In this document: piece after piece, positions 43,282 to 52,423 of the stretch
Layout: each line of letters opens with the position of its first letter
Position numbering within the stretch: the first letter of the stretch is position 1
Source: Paraburkholderia tropica
GTDB taxonomy: Bacteria; Pseudomonadota; Gammaproteobacteria; Burkholderiales; Burkholderiaceae
Assembly: GCF_914484835.1 (NCBI RefSeq)
Contig: NZ_CAJZAR010000077.1
Coordinates: 62,145-126,144 of the forward strand
Length of the DNA stretch: 64,000 nt
Direction of reading: 5' to 3'
Translations under genes and position numbers: made by a program
Notes under the pieces: model-generated
Told to the model about the DNA's origin: nothing
Databases searched by the model: none
The model's input: only the letters and a program-made list of their open reading frames with translations

Positions 43282-44304
43282 ATGCACGCCACGCTCATGT
43301 CCACGCTCTCCGCTTCGCTCGCCTCGCGCTTCGCCTCGCTCGCACTCGCGCATCTCACGCGCGAATATCCGAACAAGCTCACCCACGCACTCGCGGGTCC
43401 GCAGGACGTGCAGACGCCGCGCGCGCTGCATCCGGTGTTCTACGGCAGCTACGACTGGCATTCGTGCGTGCACGGCTACTGGCTCATTGCGCATCTGCTC
43501 GACCGCTTCCCCGATCTGCCGGAAGCGCCGCGCATCGTCGCCGTCATCGACGAACATTTCACCGATGCAAACATGGCCGCCGAGCGCGCCTATCTCGACC
43601 TGCCGCATAACCGTGGCTTCGAGCGTCCGTATGGCTGGGCGTGGTTGCTCGCGCTCGCCGCGCAACTGCACGCGATGACGACGCCCGAGGCCGCGCGCTG
43701 GTCGCGCGCGCTTGCGCCGCTCACGGAGACCTTCGTCGAGCGCTTCGAGGAATTTCTGCCGATATCGACTTATCCGCTGCGCGTGGGCACGCATTTCAAC
43801 ACGGCGTTCGCGCTCACGCTCGCGCTGGATTTCGCGCGCCAAACGCAGCGCGATTCGCTGGCAACACGGATCGAGCAAACCGCGCGACGCTGGCATGAAA
43901 ACGATGCGGACTGCCAGGCATGGGAGCCATCGGGCGACGAGTTTCTGTCGCCGTCATTGATGGAAGCGGTGTTGATGAGCCGCGTGTTGCGCGCCGATGA
44001 ATTCGCGCCGTGGTTCGCGCGCTTTCTGCCCGCGCTGGCGAATCGCGAACCCGCCACGCTCTTTATTCCCGCCACGGTCAGCGACCGCAGCGACGGCAAG
44101 ATCGCGCATCTCGACGGACTGAACCTGAGCCGCGCGTGGTGCCAGCGCACGCTCGCGCGCGCCTTGCCCGCGAACGATCCGCGCGCCGACGCGCTGCGCG
44201 AAGCGGCGCAGACGCATCTGGACGCGGCGCTCGAACACGTCGCGGGCGACTACATGGGCGAGCACTGGCTCGCCACTTTCGCCACGCTCGCGCTCGACGC
44301 CTGA
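43282..44304 (+). CDS. DUF2891 family protein
   Basis: This 340-residue protein matches DUF2891 by HPVFYGSYDWHSCVHGYWLI near the N-terminus, ERPYGWAWLLALAAQL, and GEHWLATFATLAL at the end. The all-helical pattern resembles alpha/alpha toroid enzymes. Function is unknown. There is no signal peptide. Confidence 0.88.
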   Translation: MHATLMSTLSASLASRFASLALAHLTREYPNKLTHALAGPQDVQTPRALHPVFYGSYDWHSCVHGYWLIAHLLDRFPDLPEAPRIVAVIDEHFTDANMAAERAYLDLPHNRGFERPYGWAWLLALAAQLHAMTTPEAARWSRALAPLTETFVERFEEFLPISTYPLRVGTHFNTAFALTLALDFARQTQRDSLATRIEQTARRWHENDADCQAWEPSGDEFLSPSLMEAVLMSRVLRADEFAPWFARFLPALANREPATLFIPATVSDRSDGKIAHLDGLNLSRAWCQRTLARALPANDPRADALREAAQTHLDAALEHVAGDYMGEHWLATFATLALDA

Positions 44305-44306
44305 AT

Positions 44307-45809
44307 TCAAGCCGTCGCGGCTTCCTGCGCCACGCGCTCGCACAACGACGCGGGATCGAGCAGCATCAGCGTGCCCTGGCCGGGCAATTCGACGGCCTCG
44401 CGCATGTCGCTGCGCACATTCGCGCCCGCCGCGCGCGTGAGCATGGCGGGCATCGCGAGTTGCGATCCGCTCTTGAGCGTCACGATATCCTCGACGGAAT
44501 CCACAAGGAGTCCGTATTTGTCGCCGTGATGCTCGACGATCAGGATCTTCGCGCGCGACAGATCCTCGTACGGCGGCATCGCGTACATCGCACGCACGTC
44601 GATCACCGTCACGAGCACGCCGCGCAGGTTCAGCACGCCGCGCACGAACGCAGGCAAGCCCGGCGTCTTCACCGTATCGTGGCGATAGTCGATCACCTCG
44701 CGCAACTCGGTAATCCGCACGCCGAGCAACTGGCCGATGCGGAACGTCACGAGCGTCTGACGCGTGCCCGTACCGCGTTTTTGCGCGACGCTGGCCGTCT
44801 CCGTGGCCTTGCGATAGAGATCGCGATGCCCCGCCGCGAGCGACGACACGCGCGCGTTCGAGTAGAGCGCATCGGCGTTGACGAGCAGGACGCCGCTCGC
44901 GCCCTCCGCGCCTTCCGCCGCCAGATAGCCCGCGAACAACGAACGATGCGCAGCGCCGTAAGACGGCATCGGCAACAACTCGTCCTCGCGATAGGCGACG
45001 ATGCTCGCCACTTCGTCGACGAGCAAGCCGAAATACAGGTCCTCGCGATGCAGGATGACGATGCGCCGGTCATCGGCCGACGTCGTGCCTTCCGGCGCGC
45101 GCGCAAAGCCTAGGAAGCGGCCGAAATCGAGCACCGGCACAGTTGCGCCGCGCAGATTGAGCATGCCGATACACACGTCGTCGGCGAGCGGCGACTGCTG
45201 GAGCGCGGGCACGCGAATGATTTCCTGGATCGCGCCCATCGGCAGTGCGAGCGCGGTGCCGCCCACCTTGAACGAAACGTTCTGCCGCCGCTGCCCTTGC
45301 TGCGCGCGGCGCTCGATCGAGCGCGCGGCGGGCTCGGCCAGATGCGGCACGTCGCGCAGACGCAGCAGCGCGTCGGCGGACAGCACCTGCAAAATGCGCT
45401 CGCCGCCATCGAGCTTGAGCACCGCTCCGATCGCCGAAGGCGCGCTGCCCTCGGCCATCTCGATCGCGATGACCTGCTCCTTCGGCACGCGCAGGATTTC
45501 GCCGGTCGCGTCGAATTGCAGACCCACACGGCCGCCCGCCGCTTCGACTATTGCGATCTTGCGCACGCCCGTCACGCCTTCGTCGCGCAGATTCAGCAAC
45601 TGGCGCAGATCGACCACGGGAATCAGCGTGCCGCGCAGGTTGAACAGGCCGAGCAGATATGTCGGCGCGAGCGGCACCGGCGTGAGCGTGCCCGGATGAT
45701 TGACGACTTCCTGGAGCGACGCCACGGGCAACGCCAGCTCGGTGCCCGCGAGGTGAAACGACCCGTATAGCTCTAGCTTGCCGCTCGCGGCCAGCGCACG
45801 ATGATTCAT
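44307..45809 (-). CDS. Triple-CheW-domain chemotaxis coupling protein
   Basis: This 500-residue protein carries three CheW-like domains in tandem (about 12-155, 180-325, 350-490). Each has the LxxLFNLRGTLIPVVDLR-type core (FNLRGTLIPVVDL, LNLRGATVPVLDF and LNLRGVLVTVIDV) and a TG/DxVxxI-type second lobe. Ordinary CheW has one domain and about 160 residues. It has no CheA kinase part. It is the last gene of a receptor-CheR-CheD-CheW3 unit and may crosslink receptor arrays or kinases. Confidence 0.9.
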   Translation of the reverse strand: MNHRALAASGKLELYGSFHLAGTELALPVASLQEVVNHPGTLTPVPLAPTYLLGLFNLRGTLIPVVDLRQLLNLRDEGVTGVRKIAIVEAAGGRVGLQFDATGEILRVPKEQVIAIEMAEGSAPSAIGAVLKLDGGERILQVLSADALLRLRDVPHLAEPAARSIERRAQQGQRRQNVSFKVGGTALALPMGAIQEIIRVPALQQSPLADDVCIGMLNLRGATVPVLDFGRFLGFARAPEGTTSADDRRIVILHREDLYFGLLVDEVASIVAYREDELLPMPSYGAAHRSLFAGYLAAEGAEGASGVLLVNADALYSNARVSSLAAGHRDLYRKATETASVAQKRGTGTRQTLVTFRIGQLLGVRITELREVIDYRHDTVKTPGLPAFVRGVLNLRGVLVTVIDVRAMYAMPPYEDLSRAKILIVEHHGDKYGLLVDSVEDIVTLKSGSQLAMPAMLTRAAGANVRSDMREAVELPGQGTLMLLDPASLCERVAQEAATA

Positions 45810-45862
45810 CGTGAAGCTCCTTGATTCGTTATGCGAACGACTTGTCAGTACTCACGCCGCGT

Positions 45863-46360
45863 TCACGCCGGACGTGTGAAATGGCGCACGGCGTAATGAT
45901 GCTGTTCGCAGTCGATGGTCAATTGACGCCCGCACTCGCCGCCCACGTCGACATGCACCACGCGCACGCGCGCGCCCGCCAGCAGATTCTGGGCCATGCG
46001 CACGTTGAGATCGCCGATCGGCTCGTGAAGCGTGGTGCGGTGATGCATCATGTTCGCGCCGCCCGCGAGTACCGCTTCGATTTCGCCGTCCTGCGCGGCG
46101 TCGGCGCCCATCATCGCAATCAGCGCGGGCAGCGCCTCGACCACGTATTTCGCGCCGTTTCCGGTCTGCGCCGCACCCGGCGCGCGCGTGCTGCCCACGG
46201 GCTGCGGCAGCAGGCAATGCGCGAGCCCATACGTGCCGCGCGCGCGCCACAACAGGCCGATGCCCACGCACGAGCCGAGCGTCGCGCGCAGGATCTTCGC
46301 GTCGTCCGCACTGCTCACCGCGATCTCGCACATCCGCACTTGCACGTCACGCGTGCTCAT
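45863..46360 (-). CDS. cheD: Chemoreceptor glutamine deamidase CheD
   Basis: This 165-residue enzyme has the CheD catalytic Cys31 (ATLGSCVGIG), His48 (GLAHCLLP) and the GGANMM segment. It deamidates receptor glutamines and can interact with CheC-type phosphatases. The ATG overlaps the 3' end of cheR by 14 bp. Confidence 0.92.
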   Translation of the reverse strand: MSTRDVQVRMCEIAVSSADDAKILRATLGSCVGIGLLWRARGTYGLAHCLLPQPVGSTRAPGAAQTGNGAKYVVEALPALIAMMGADAAQDGEIEAVLAGGANMMHHRTTLHEPIGDLNVRMAQNLLAGARVRVVHVDVGGECGRQLTIDCEQHHYAVRHFTRPA

Positions 46361-47198
46361 GGTCGCGTTCCTCGTTGTGGTTTCCGTTGCGATAGATGAG
46401 CGGCTGCTCGAAGGTAAAATCCGTCGCCATGCGGCTCAACGATTCCGACTCGCCGACGATCAGCACGGCGTCGGGCCGCATCGCGCGGCGCACGTTCGCG
46501 AGCACCGCCTGTTGCCCTTCCTGATCGAAATAGATCAGCACGTTGCGCAACAGCACCAGATCGAACAGGCCGAGATCGCGTGGCAGCGCGTAGAGGTTGT
46601 GCTGCCGGAACGCGACGTTCGCACGCAGCGCATCGGTCACGCTCGCGCATTCGCCGTCGCTGCGCAGATACTTCTGCGCGAGCGCCGGATGATGCAGGCG
46701 CAAGCCTTCGAGACTGCGGCCCTGGTAGCGGCCCGCGCGCGCGGTCGCGAGAATGCCGTCCGAGATATCGGTGCCGACGATCGCGTAGCGAAACGACGGC
46801 TGGCGCGCGCGAAATTCCTCGCAGAGCATGGCCGTGGACCACGCTTCCTCGCCGCTCGACGCCGCCGCCGACCAGATGCGCAACGGCGCGCCCGTCTGCT
46901 GCGAATACCAGTACGGCAAGAACGCTTCGGACAGATACTCCCAGATGCGTGGCGTGCGGAAGAACGAAGTCTCGTTGGTCGTCACGAGGTCGATGAAATC
47001 GCGCACTTCGTCCACGTTGCTGTCGAGCACCTGAAGATAGTCGCGATAGTCGGGCAGGCCCAGCGCCATCACGCGCCGGCGCAAACGGCCCTTGAGCATG
47101 GTCCACTTGCGCTCGTTCATGGCGATGCCGGTGTGCCGCCTCACCTGCTCGAACAATGCGCGCTGCACCGACGCTTCGGCATCCTTATCGATATCCAC
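46347..47198 (-). CDS. cheR: Chemotaxis protein methyltransferase CheR
   Basis: This 283-residue SAM-dependent enzyme methylates receptor glutamates. Visible are the N-terminal helical domain (KLKGRLRRRVMALG-like), TTNETSFFRTPRIWEYL, the SAM site AAASSGEEAWSTAM, and LRNVLIYFDQEGQ. I chose the GTG at 47198 because CAGGAGG lies 6 bp before it. An upstream TTG at 47234 would overlap the receptor gene. Confidence 0.93.
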   Translation of the reverse strand: MDIDKDAEASVQRALFEQVRRHTGIAMNERKWTMLKGRLRRRVMALGLPDYRDYLQVLDSNVDEVRDFIDLVTTNETSFFRTPRIWEYLSEAFLPYWYSQQTGAPLRIWSAAASSGEEAWSTAMLCEEFRARQPSFRYAIVGTDISDGILATARAGRYQGRSLEGLRLHHPALAQKYLRSDGECASVTDALRANVAFRQHNLYALPRDLGLFDLVLLRNVLIYFDQEGQQAVLANVRRAMRPDAVLIVGESESLSRMATDFTFEQPLIYRNGNHNEERDHEHA

Positions 47199-47214
47199 TG
47201 CTGCCTCCTGCCCG

Positions 47215-48912
47215 TCAAACGACGAAGCGCGCAACCGTCGTGTCGAGTCCTTCCGCGCCGCCCTTGAGCGATGCCGCTGCGCGCGCGATGGTGTCGCACG
47301 CGCCCGCCGACTTCTCGGTCTCCTCGGCCACCTGCTGGATCGCGGCGGCCACTTCGCGCGCGGCGATCAACTGCTCGTCCGCGCCGCAGGAAATTTCGGA
47401 AATGGCTTGCGTCGTGCGGCTCACGCCCGAGAGAATGCGCTCGAACGCTTCGCCCGCCTGCTTCGAAATCTCGCTGCCTTGCGCGACGCGCTTGACCGAC
47501 TCGTTGATGAGCTTGGAGATTTCCTTGGTCGCCTGCGAGGAGCGTTCGGCGAGCTTGCGCACTTCGTCGGCGACCACCGAGAAGCCGAGGCCGTGCTCGC
47601 CCGCACGCGCCGCCTCGATTGCTGCATTGAAGGCGAGCAGATTGGTCTGGCTCGCGATCTCGCCGATCACCTTGACGATCTCGCCGATATCTTCCGACGA
47701 GCGGTTGATCAGCTCCATCGATTCGATCGAGCGGCCCACCGCTTTCGCGCCGCGCTCCGCTTCCTGCTGCGTGTCCTTGGCGAGCTGGTCGGCGCCGCGC
47801 GAGTTGTCGGCGATCGAGTTGATCGATGCGGTCAGCTCCTCGATCGAGGCGTTCATTTCCTCGACCGTCGCGCCGAGCAGTTGCGCGCCGCCCGCAACGG
47901 TGTCCGCGCGCGCCGCGATGTCCTGCGACGAATCCTTGAACGTGCCCGCCGACTCCACCACCTTGCCGATCACGCTCGAAAGGTCGCTCATCATGCTCTT
48001 GATGCCCGCCGCGAGCTGGTCGATGGGATCGTCGCCGGCCACGTCCACCTTGCCCGTCAGGTCGCCCGCCGCCGCATTGCGCACCACATCGAGCAGCGTC
48101 GCCACCTTGCGCTGGTCGCTTTCTGCGCGGCGCTTCACGCTTTCTTCGAGTTCGACTTGCGCGCTCACGTCGTTGGCGAGCTTCACGACCTTGTAGAGGC
48201 GGCCGTTCACGTCGAAGATCGGGTTATAGGTCGCCTGGATCCACACCACGCGGCCGCCCTTGCCGACGCGCTTGTAACGCCCCGCATCGAATTCGCCGCG
48301 ATTGAGCTTGGCCCAGAATTCGGCGTAGTCGGGACTGCACGCATACGTCTCCTCGCAGAACATGCGGTGATGCTTGCCCTGAATTTCGTCGAGCCGATAA
48401 CCGAGCGTGTCGAGAAAATTCTGGTTCGCCTGCAGCACGATGCCCTGCGTGTCGAATTCGATCACGGCCTGTGCCTTGTCGATCGCGCGCAGACGGCCTT
48501 CGTACTCGGCATGTTGCTGCTTGATTGCCGTGATGTCGGTGGCGAACTTGATGACCTTGTACGGTCGGCCGTCCTCGCCGAATACCGGGTTGTACGATGC
48601 GTTGATCCAGATTTCGCGGCCGTCGCGGCCCAGACGCCGGTATTCGCCGCGATCGAATTCGCCGCGGGCGAGGCGCTCCCAGAACAGGCGATACGCTTCG
48701 CCGCGCGCATAGTCAGGATCACAGAACATTCGATGGTGCTTGCCGCGCACTTCTTCCAGCGTATAGCCAACGGTCGCGAGAAAGTTCTCGTTGGCGTGCA
48801 GGATGATGCCGTGCAGATCGAATTCGATCACGGCCTGCACGCGATTGAGCGCAGCGGTGACCGCGCTCAGCTCGATGAGTTCGAGCTGACGCTCGGGCGT
48901 CGAATGTTCCAT
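47215..48912 (-). CDS. Soluble methyl-accepting chemotaxis protein with two PAS domains (BdlA-like)
   Basis: This 565-residue cytosolic receptor has no membrane segment. Two similar PAS/PAC domains come first (about 18-135 and 140-260; each has GKHHRMFC). A HAMP-like coiled segment (about 275-325) and a full MCP signalling domain follow, with the hairpin tip EIASQTNLLAFNAAIEAARA. The layout matches BdlA of Pseudomonas aeruginosa, which governs biofilm dispersion. Paired PAS domains suggest a flavin or heme redox sensor. GAGGGAA precedes the ATG. Confidence 0.92.
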   Translation of the reverse strand: MEHSTPERQLELIELSAVTAALNRVQAVIEFDLHGIILHANENFLATVGYTLEEVRGKHHRMFCDPDYARGEAYRLFWERLARGEFDRGEYRRLGRDGREIWINASYNPVFGEDGRPYKVIKFATDITAIKQQHAEYEGRLRAIDKAQAVIEFDTQGIVLQANQNFLDTLGYRLDEIQGKHHRMFCEETYACSPDYAEFWAKLNRGEFDAGRYKRVGKGGRVVWIQATYNPIFDVNGRLYKVVKLANDVSAQVELEESVKRRAESDQRKVATLLDVVRNAAAGDLTGKVDVAGDDPIDQLAAGIKSMMSDLSSVIGKVVESAGTFKDSSQDIAARADTVAGGAQLLGATVEEMNASIEELTASINSIADNSRGADQLAKDTQQEAERGAKAVGRSIESMELINRSSEDIGEIVKVIGEIASQTNLLAFNAAIEAARAGEHGLGFSVVADEVRKLAERSSQATKEISKLINESVKRVAQGSEISKQAGEAFERILSGVSRTTQAISEISCGADEQLIAAREVAAAIQQVAEETEKSAGACDTIARAAASLKGGAEGLDTTVARFVV

Positions 48913-49325
48913 CGTTATTTCCCTCGTGGTCGTGGCGCGCAATTCACATCAAGCGTGCAAATCGCACGCTGCTCTCAGTAATTTTTTCTGCCCTTAAAAA
49001 TTCGCATTTTCTAATCGGGCAAAAGGACCGGCTTCTGGCGGCTAGTCCTACCAGCGCTATAACGGCCCACAATCTGGAGACCTTGACTAAGGGTTTCCTC
49101 TGACGCAAACGTTTGGTTTCGTCGATTTTTTAGGGCTATATCGGAGAAGGATATCCGGCTTACAAATACATGATTGAACTTTGCACACTGTGCGAATAAT
49201 CACCGGAATAAATCATGCTTTGCAAATACGTTTTACATTTTTAATGAAAACCTTTTCAGCGTAATTTGAATAAAAAAGGCGCACCAGATGAGTGCGCCAT
49301 TTATGCGAATTAATTCAGAGCGGAT
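48913..49325. promoter_or_regulatory. AT-rich region before the receptor operon, with a LacI/PurR-like palindrome
   Basis: Of these 413 bp, about 49120-49275 is unusually AT-rich for the window. ACGCAAACGTTTGGTT (49103-49118) contains the palindrome CAAACGTTTG and matches most of the PurR/LacI-type operator. No gene is seen. The 3' end carries the terminator of the DUF3443 gene. Confidence 0.5.
49272..49298 (-). terminator. Terminator of the DUF2844/DUF3443 unit
   Basis: On the minus strand GGCGCAC pairs with GTGCGCC (49298-49292 and 49284-49278) and six T follow. Confidence 0.85.
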
Positions 49326-50891
49326 TTAACGGGCTGCGAAACTCACATAAGGCCCCGTGACGCTCCCACCCGAGCGCGTGCCCTCGATGCCGTACCAGAC
49401 GCGCCGGCCATAGAGGAACGGCATGCCGAGATCGAGCGTTTGCGCGAGGAACGAGCCGATCGTGCTGAACGCCATGAATTTCGTCGACAGCAGCGTGCGC
49501 GCGTTGTCGATGCCCATGCTGGCCGTTGTCGCCGCGCCCGTGACGTCGGACAGTGCGAGCGAGCGCTGGATCACCGAAACGGGCGCATAGAAGCCTTGAT
49601 ATTGCGGCAGCGCCCAGTCCTCGAAACTCAGCGTGTTCGAGCCCGAATCGATGAAGGCGGCCACGGTGGCGCCGCCCGCGACGCTGCCGAGGAAGTTGCC
49701 CCAGCGGTCGGTCGTGAGGATCGTGGCGGCCGTGCCCGGCAGCGCGTTGTTCGACTGGGTGCCGACACCGAAGATGACCGTGCCCGACGCCGTGAGCGCG
49801 CCGCTCGCGTCGATCGCGGGCATATCGACGATCAGGCCGTTGTTGTCGACCGGGAACAGCGCGACGGGGTTGGTCACCTGGCTCGCGAGCGGCATGGCGA
49901 TGGGCGTGGCCGGCGCGGCGTCCGCGTAGTAATAACCGGCCTGCGCCGTGTTCACGCAAGCCGCGCCGCAGTCCTGGCGCGCGACGCCCACGCCGAGAAT
50001 GCCGTTCGCGCCGAGCGCCCTCACCGTATTGAGCGACGAGTTATAGACGCACGACGACGGCGCGCTCGACGCGATGGCCGGGTCGCCGATCACCTGGATC
50101 GGCACCGAGGCGGCGACTTCGCGCGAGAGTTTCACGTCGGCGCTACGCAGGCTGCCCCACGTGTAGCCCGAGCCGAACACGCCGCACGCGGCGACGTTGT
50201 TGCCGCTCGCGGCGTCGCGCTGGATCGGCAGCGCGGCCAGCGTGTCGGACGGGATCGTCGACGCGTAGAGGCGCAAGCCGAACGAGCCGGTATCGAGCAG
50301 CACGTTGTCGATCGTCGCGCACTTCGTCTGGGCGCTGCTGCCGGGCTGGCAGATCGTCACGCTCACGAGCGGGAAATTGAGCACGCTACTCGCCGACGAC
50401 ACGCGCACTGCGATCGTGTTGCCGATGTCGGCGCCAGAGCCGCTGTCCGAGGTGCCGCCGCTCGACGAACCGCTGCCGGAGGTGTCGCCGCCCGAAGTGC
50501 CGCTGCCGGAGGAGCCGCTGCCGGACGTATCGCCACCCGAAGTGCCTGAGCCCGAAGAACCTGAGGAACCCGACGAGCCCGAACTTCCCGACGATGTGCT
50601 CGATCCCGAGCCCGAATTGCCGCTCGTCGAATTGCTGTTGCCGGAGCCGCTGCTGCCACCGCTACCGCTATTGCCGCTGTTGCCACTGCTCGCGGAACTG
50701 CCGGAGCCGGACGTTCCCGAGTTCGCGCCCGAGTTCGTCCCCGAACCCGAAGCGCCGCTGCCCGACGACGTGCTGCCATTGGACACCGCCGCATTGCCCG
50801 ACGCGTTATCGCCGTCACCGCCTCCACCGCCGCCGCAGGCCGCGAGTGCAACGCTCAGCGCGAGCGCCGACGCCATAAGAATCTTGTTCAT
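49326..50891 (-). CDS. DUF3443 lipoprotein with aspartic-protease-like motifs
   Basis: This 521-residue protein starts with a lipoprotein signal (MNKILMASALALSVALAAC). Residues about 25-160 are a Ser/Gly/Thr low-complexity spacer, and the rest is a folded domain. The domain carries LLDTGSFGLRLY and AAFIDSGSNTLSF, two DT/SGS motifs spaced as in bilobal pepsin-like proteases. It is co-transcribed with DUF2844, the usual partner. The ATG at 50891 has GGGAG before it. Confidence 0.85.
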   Translation of the reverse strand: MNKILMASALALSVALAACGGGGGGDGDNASGNAAVSNGSTSSGSGASGSGTNSGANSGTSGSGSSASSGNSGNSGSGGSSGSGNSNSTSGNSGSGSSTSSGSSGSSGSSGSSGSGTSGGDTSGSGSSGSGTSGGDTSGSGSSSGGTSDSGSGADIGNTIAVRVSSASSVLNFPLVSVTICQPGSSAQTKCATIDNVLLDTGSFGLRLYASTIPSDTLAALPIQRDAASGNNVAACGVFGSGYTWGSLRSADVKLSREVAASVPIQVIGDPAIASSAPSSCVYNSSLNTVRALGANGILGVGVARQDCGAACVNTAQAGYYYADAAPATPIAMPLASQVTNPVALFPVDNNGLIVDMPAIDASGALTASGTVIFGVGTQSNNALPGTAATILTTDRWGNFLGSVAGGATVAAFIDSGSNTLSFEDWALPQYQGFYAPVSVIQRSLALSDVTGAATTASMGIDNARTLLSTKFMAFSTIGSFLAQTLDLGMPFLYGRRVWYGIEGTRSGGSVTGPYVSFAAR

Positions 50892-50905
50892 CGTCTCGCT
50901 CCCGC

Positions 50906-51370
50906 TCATTGAATTTGATCTGCGTTCATGCCTTGCGGCAGCGCTTTCGGCAGCCACGCGCGGCCCGTCAGCGCACCCATGTGGCCGCCCGCTTCGACGG
51001 CCAGATCCGCGCCATGCATCGAGACGGGACCATGACCGCCGCCGCGCGCGGCGCGGGCGTCGGCGAGACCTTTTTGCCACGCCGGAAAGTAGCTGCCGAG
51101 CAGGCTCTCCAGCGAACCGACGCGCGGGCCGCGCCACGACACGGCGAACACCGTGCCCGCGCTGTCGAGATATTCGTGAATCACGGTGCCGTTATCGAGC
51201 GTGGCCGTGGTCACCGTGTAGGACGCGGCGACGCCGTTCGCGGCCGCCATCGTGCGCACGGCAGGCGCACGCTGTGCCGACGGATAAGCGGGCGCGCCGC
51301 CCAATCCGGCCCACACAGGCGCAGCGCTCATGACGGAACAAGCCATCACGCCCATCAGAAAATTCTTCAC
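50906..51370 (-). CDS. DUF2844 secreted protein
   Basis: This 154-residue protein has a signal peptide ending VWAGLG. The mature part has NGTVIHEYLDSAGTVFAVSW, RGPRVGSLESLLGSYFP and a short acidic C-terminus. DUF2844 genes are regularly found before DUF3443 in Burkholderia, which supports a joint function in the envelope. AAGGA precedes the ATG. Confidence 0.87.
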   Translation of the reverse strand: MKNFLMGVMACSVMSAAPVWAGLGGAPAYPSAQRAPAVRTMAAANGVAASYTVTTATLDNGTVIHEYLDSAGTVFAVSWRGPRVGSLESLLGSYFPAWQKGLADARAARGGGHGPVSMHGADLAVEAGGHMGALTGRAWLPKALPQGMNADQIQ

Positions 51371-52014
51371 GTTTGTAGTCCTTATTAATTTTCACGAAGA
51401 GGGTCACGCCGATCACGCGGCGGTCGGTCAGTCTAAGTGGCGCATTCGCGTCTGCCTTGCGTAGCGAATCGAAATGACTATTCGATTTTTTCGCGAGCGC
51501 GCGCGACATCCGCAGCGCACACCCTGCAAGCCCGGCCACGCGGGCAAGGGCAGCACATCAACGAGGGAAAAAGAAGGTCGACTCGGACCGAGATCGAAGC
51601 ATGCGCACACACCTTGAGGCGCGCACCTTGACCCGTCGATACGGTGTGGATTTCAGATCAATCGTGGAGACTTCGGCGATTTTTTCGGTTTGACGCAGAC
51701 CCTGGGCGGATCCACCATCGGCAAAAACCCCGCATCTGAAATATCCAAATGTTACCGACAGACACCTTACGGCGCGAAAGCCGGCCGCGCACGAACCGGA
51801 CGGGACGCGGCCGATGCGTGCCGATACGCCCATGAAGCCGGAGCTTGTCCGCCGAAGGGCGTACGACCGGCGCCTGCGCGACACCTTTCGTCACCCGGTT
51901 GTAACAACTCGAAAAAACCGTACAACTCGCGTAATTGCATTGAACCCCGCGTTGTCATAGCGTCTCACCATGCGCGGGCTGACCGGCCCGGGACCATCCG
52001 TACTGGAGATCGTT
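51371..52014. other. Long intergenic region, no gene seen
   Basis: In this 644-bp gap no open frame has both coding-like composition and a ribosome site. GTTGTAACAAC (51898-51908) is an 11-bp palindrome about 107 bp before the next gene. The area around 51910-51945 is AT-rich and probably contains its promoter. Confidence 0.45.
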
Positions 52015-52404
52015 GTGAGAAGGTCGAAATTGATTCTCGGGGCTGCCGTGACCGCCATCGCCTGCGTGAGCGGCGCGGCGAACGCGGCGCACGTCGGCGT
52101 GTTCATCGGCGGCGGCGTGCCGTACTACTACCCCGTCGCACCCGTGCCCTATTACTACGGCCCGCCGCCCGTCATCGTCACGCCGCCGCCTCCGCCGCCG
52201 CCCGACTACGTCGAGCAAGGCCAACCAGGCGACCCGGACGCGGTCTACCAGCAAGGTCCCGCCGACGGCCCGAACGGGGTCGCCGCCGGCCAGAACGGCG
52301 ACACGTGGTACTACTGCGACGCCTCCAAGACCTACTACCCGTACGTGAAGCAATGCGCGTCGGGCTGGCGCTCGGTGCCCGCCCAGGTGGCCCCTTCGAA
52401 CTAA
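52015..52404 (+). CDS. Secreted Pro/Tyr-rich hypothetical protein
   Basis: This 129-residue protein starts at a GTG (52015) behind GGAG. A signal peptide ends at GAANA and the mature part begins AHVGVFIGG. It has VPYYYPVAPVPYYYG and a poly-Pro stretch, and closes with YYCDASKTYYPYVKQCASGW, a C-terminal motif seen in small Burkholderia envelope proteins. Function is unknown. It is followed within 20 bp by a lipoprotein gene. Confidence 0.8.
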   Translation: MRRSKLILGAAVTAIACVSGAANAAHVGVFIGGGVPYYYPVAPVPYYYGPPPVIVTPPPPPPPDYVEQGQPGDPDAVYQQGPADGPNGVAAGQNGDTWYYCDASKTYYPYVKQCASGWRSVPAQVAPSN

Positions 52405-52423
52405 CTCACCCAACGAGCTGCAC

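Noticed and set aside
51558..51884. Possible minus-strand gene in the 51.4-52.0 kb gap
   Set aside because: Composition is Arg/Ser-rich, there is no ribosome site and no recognisable family.
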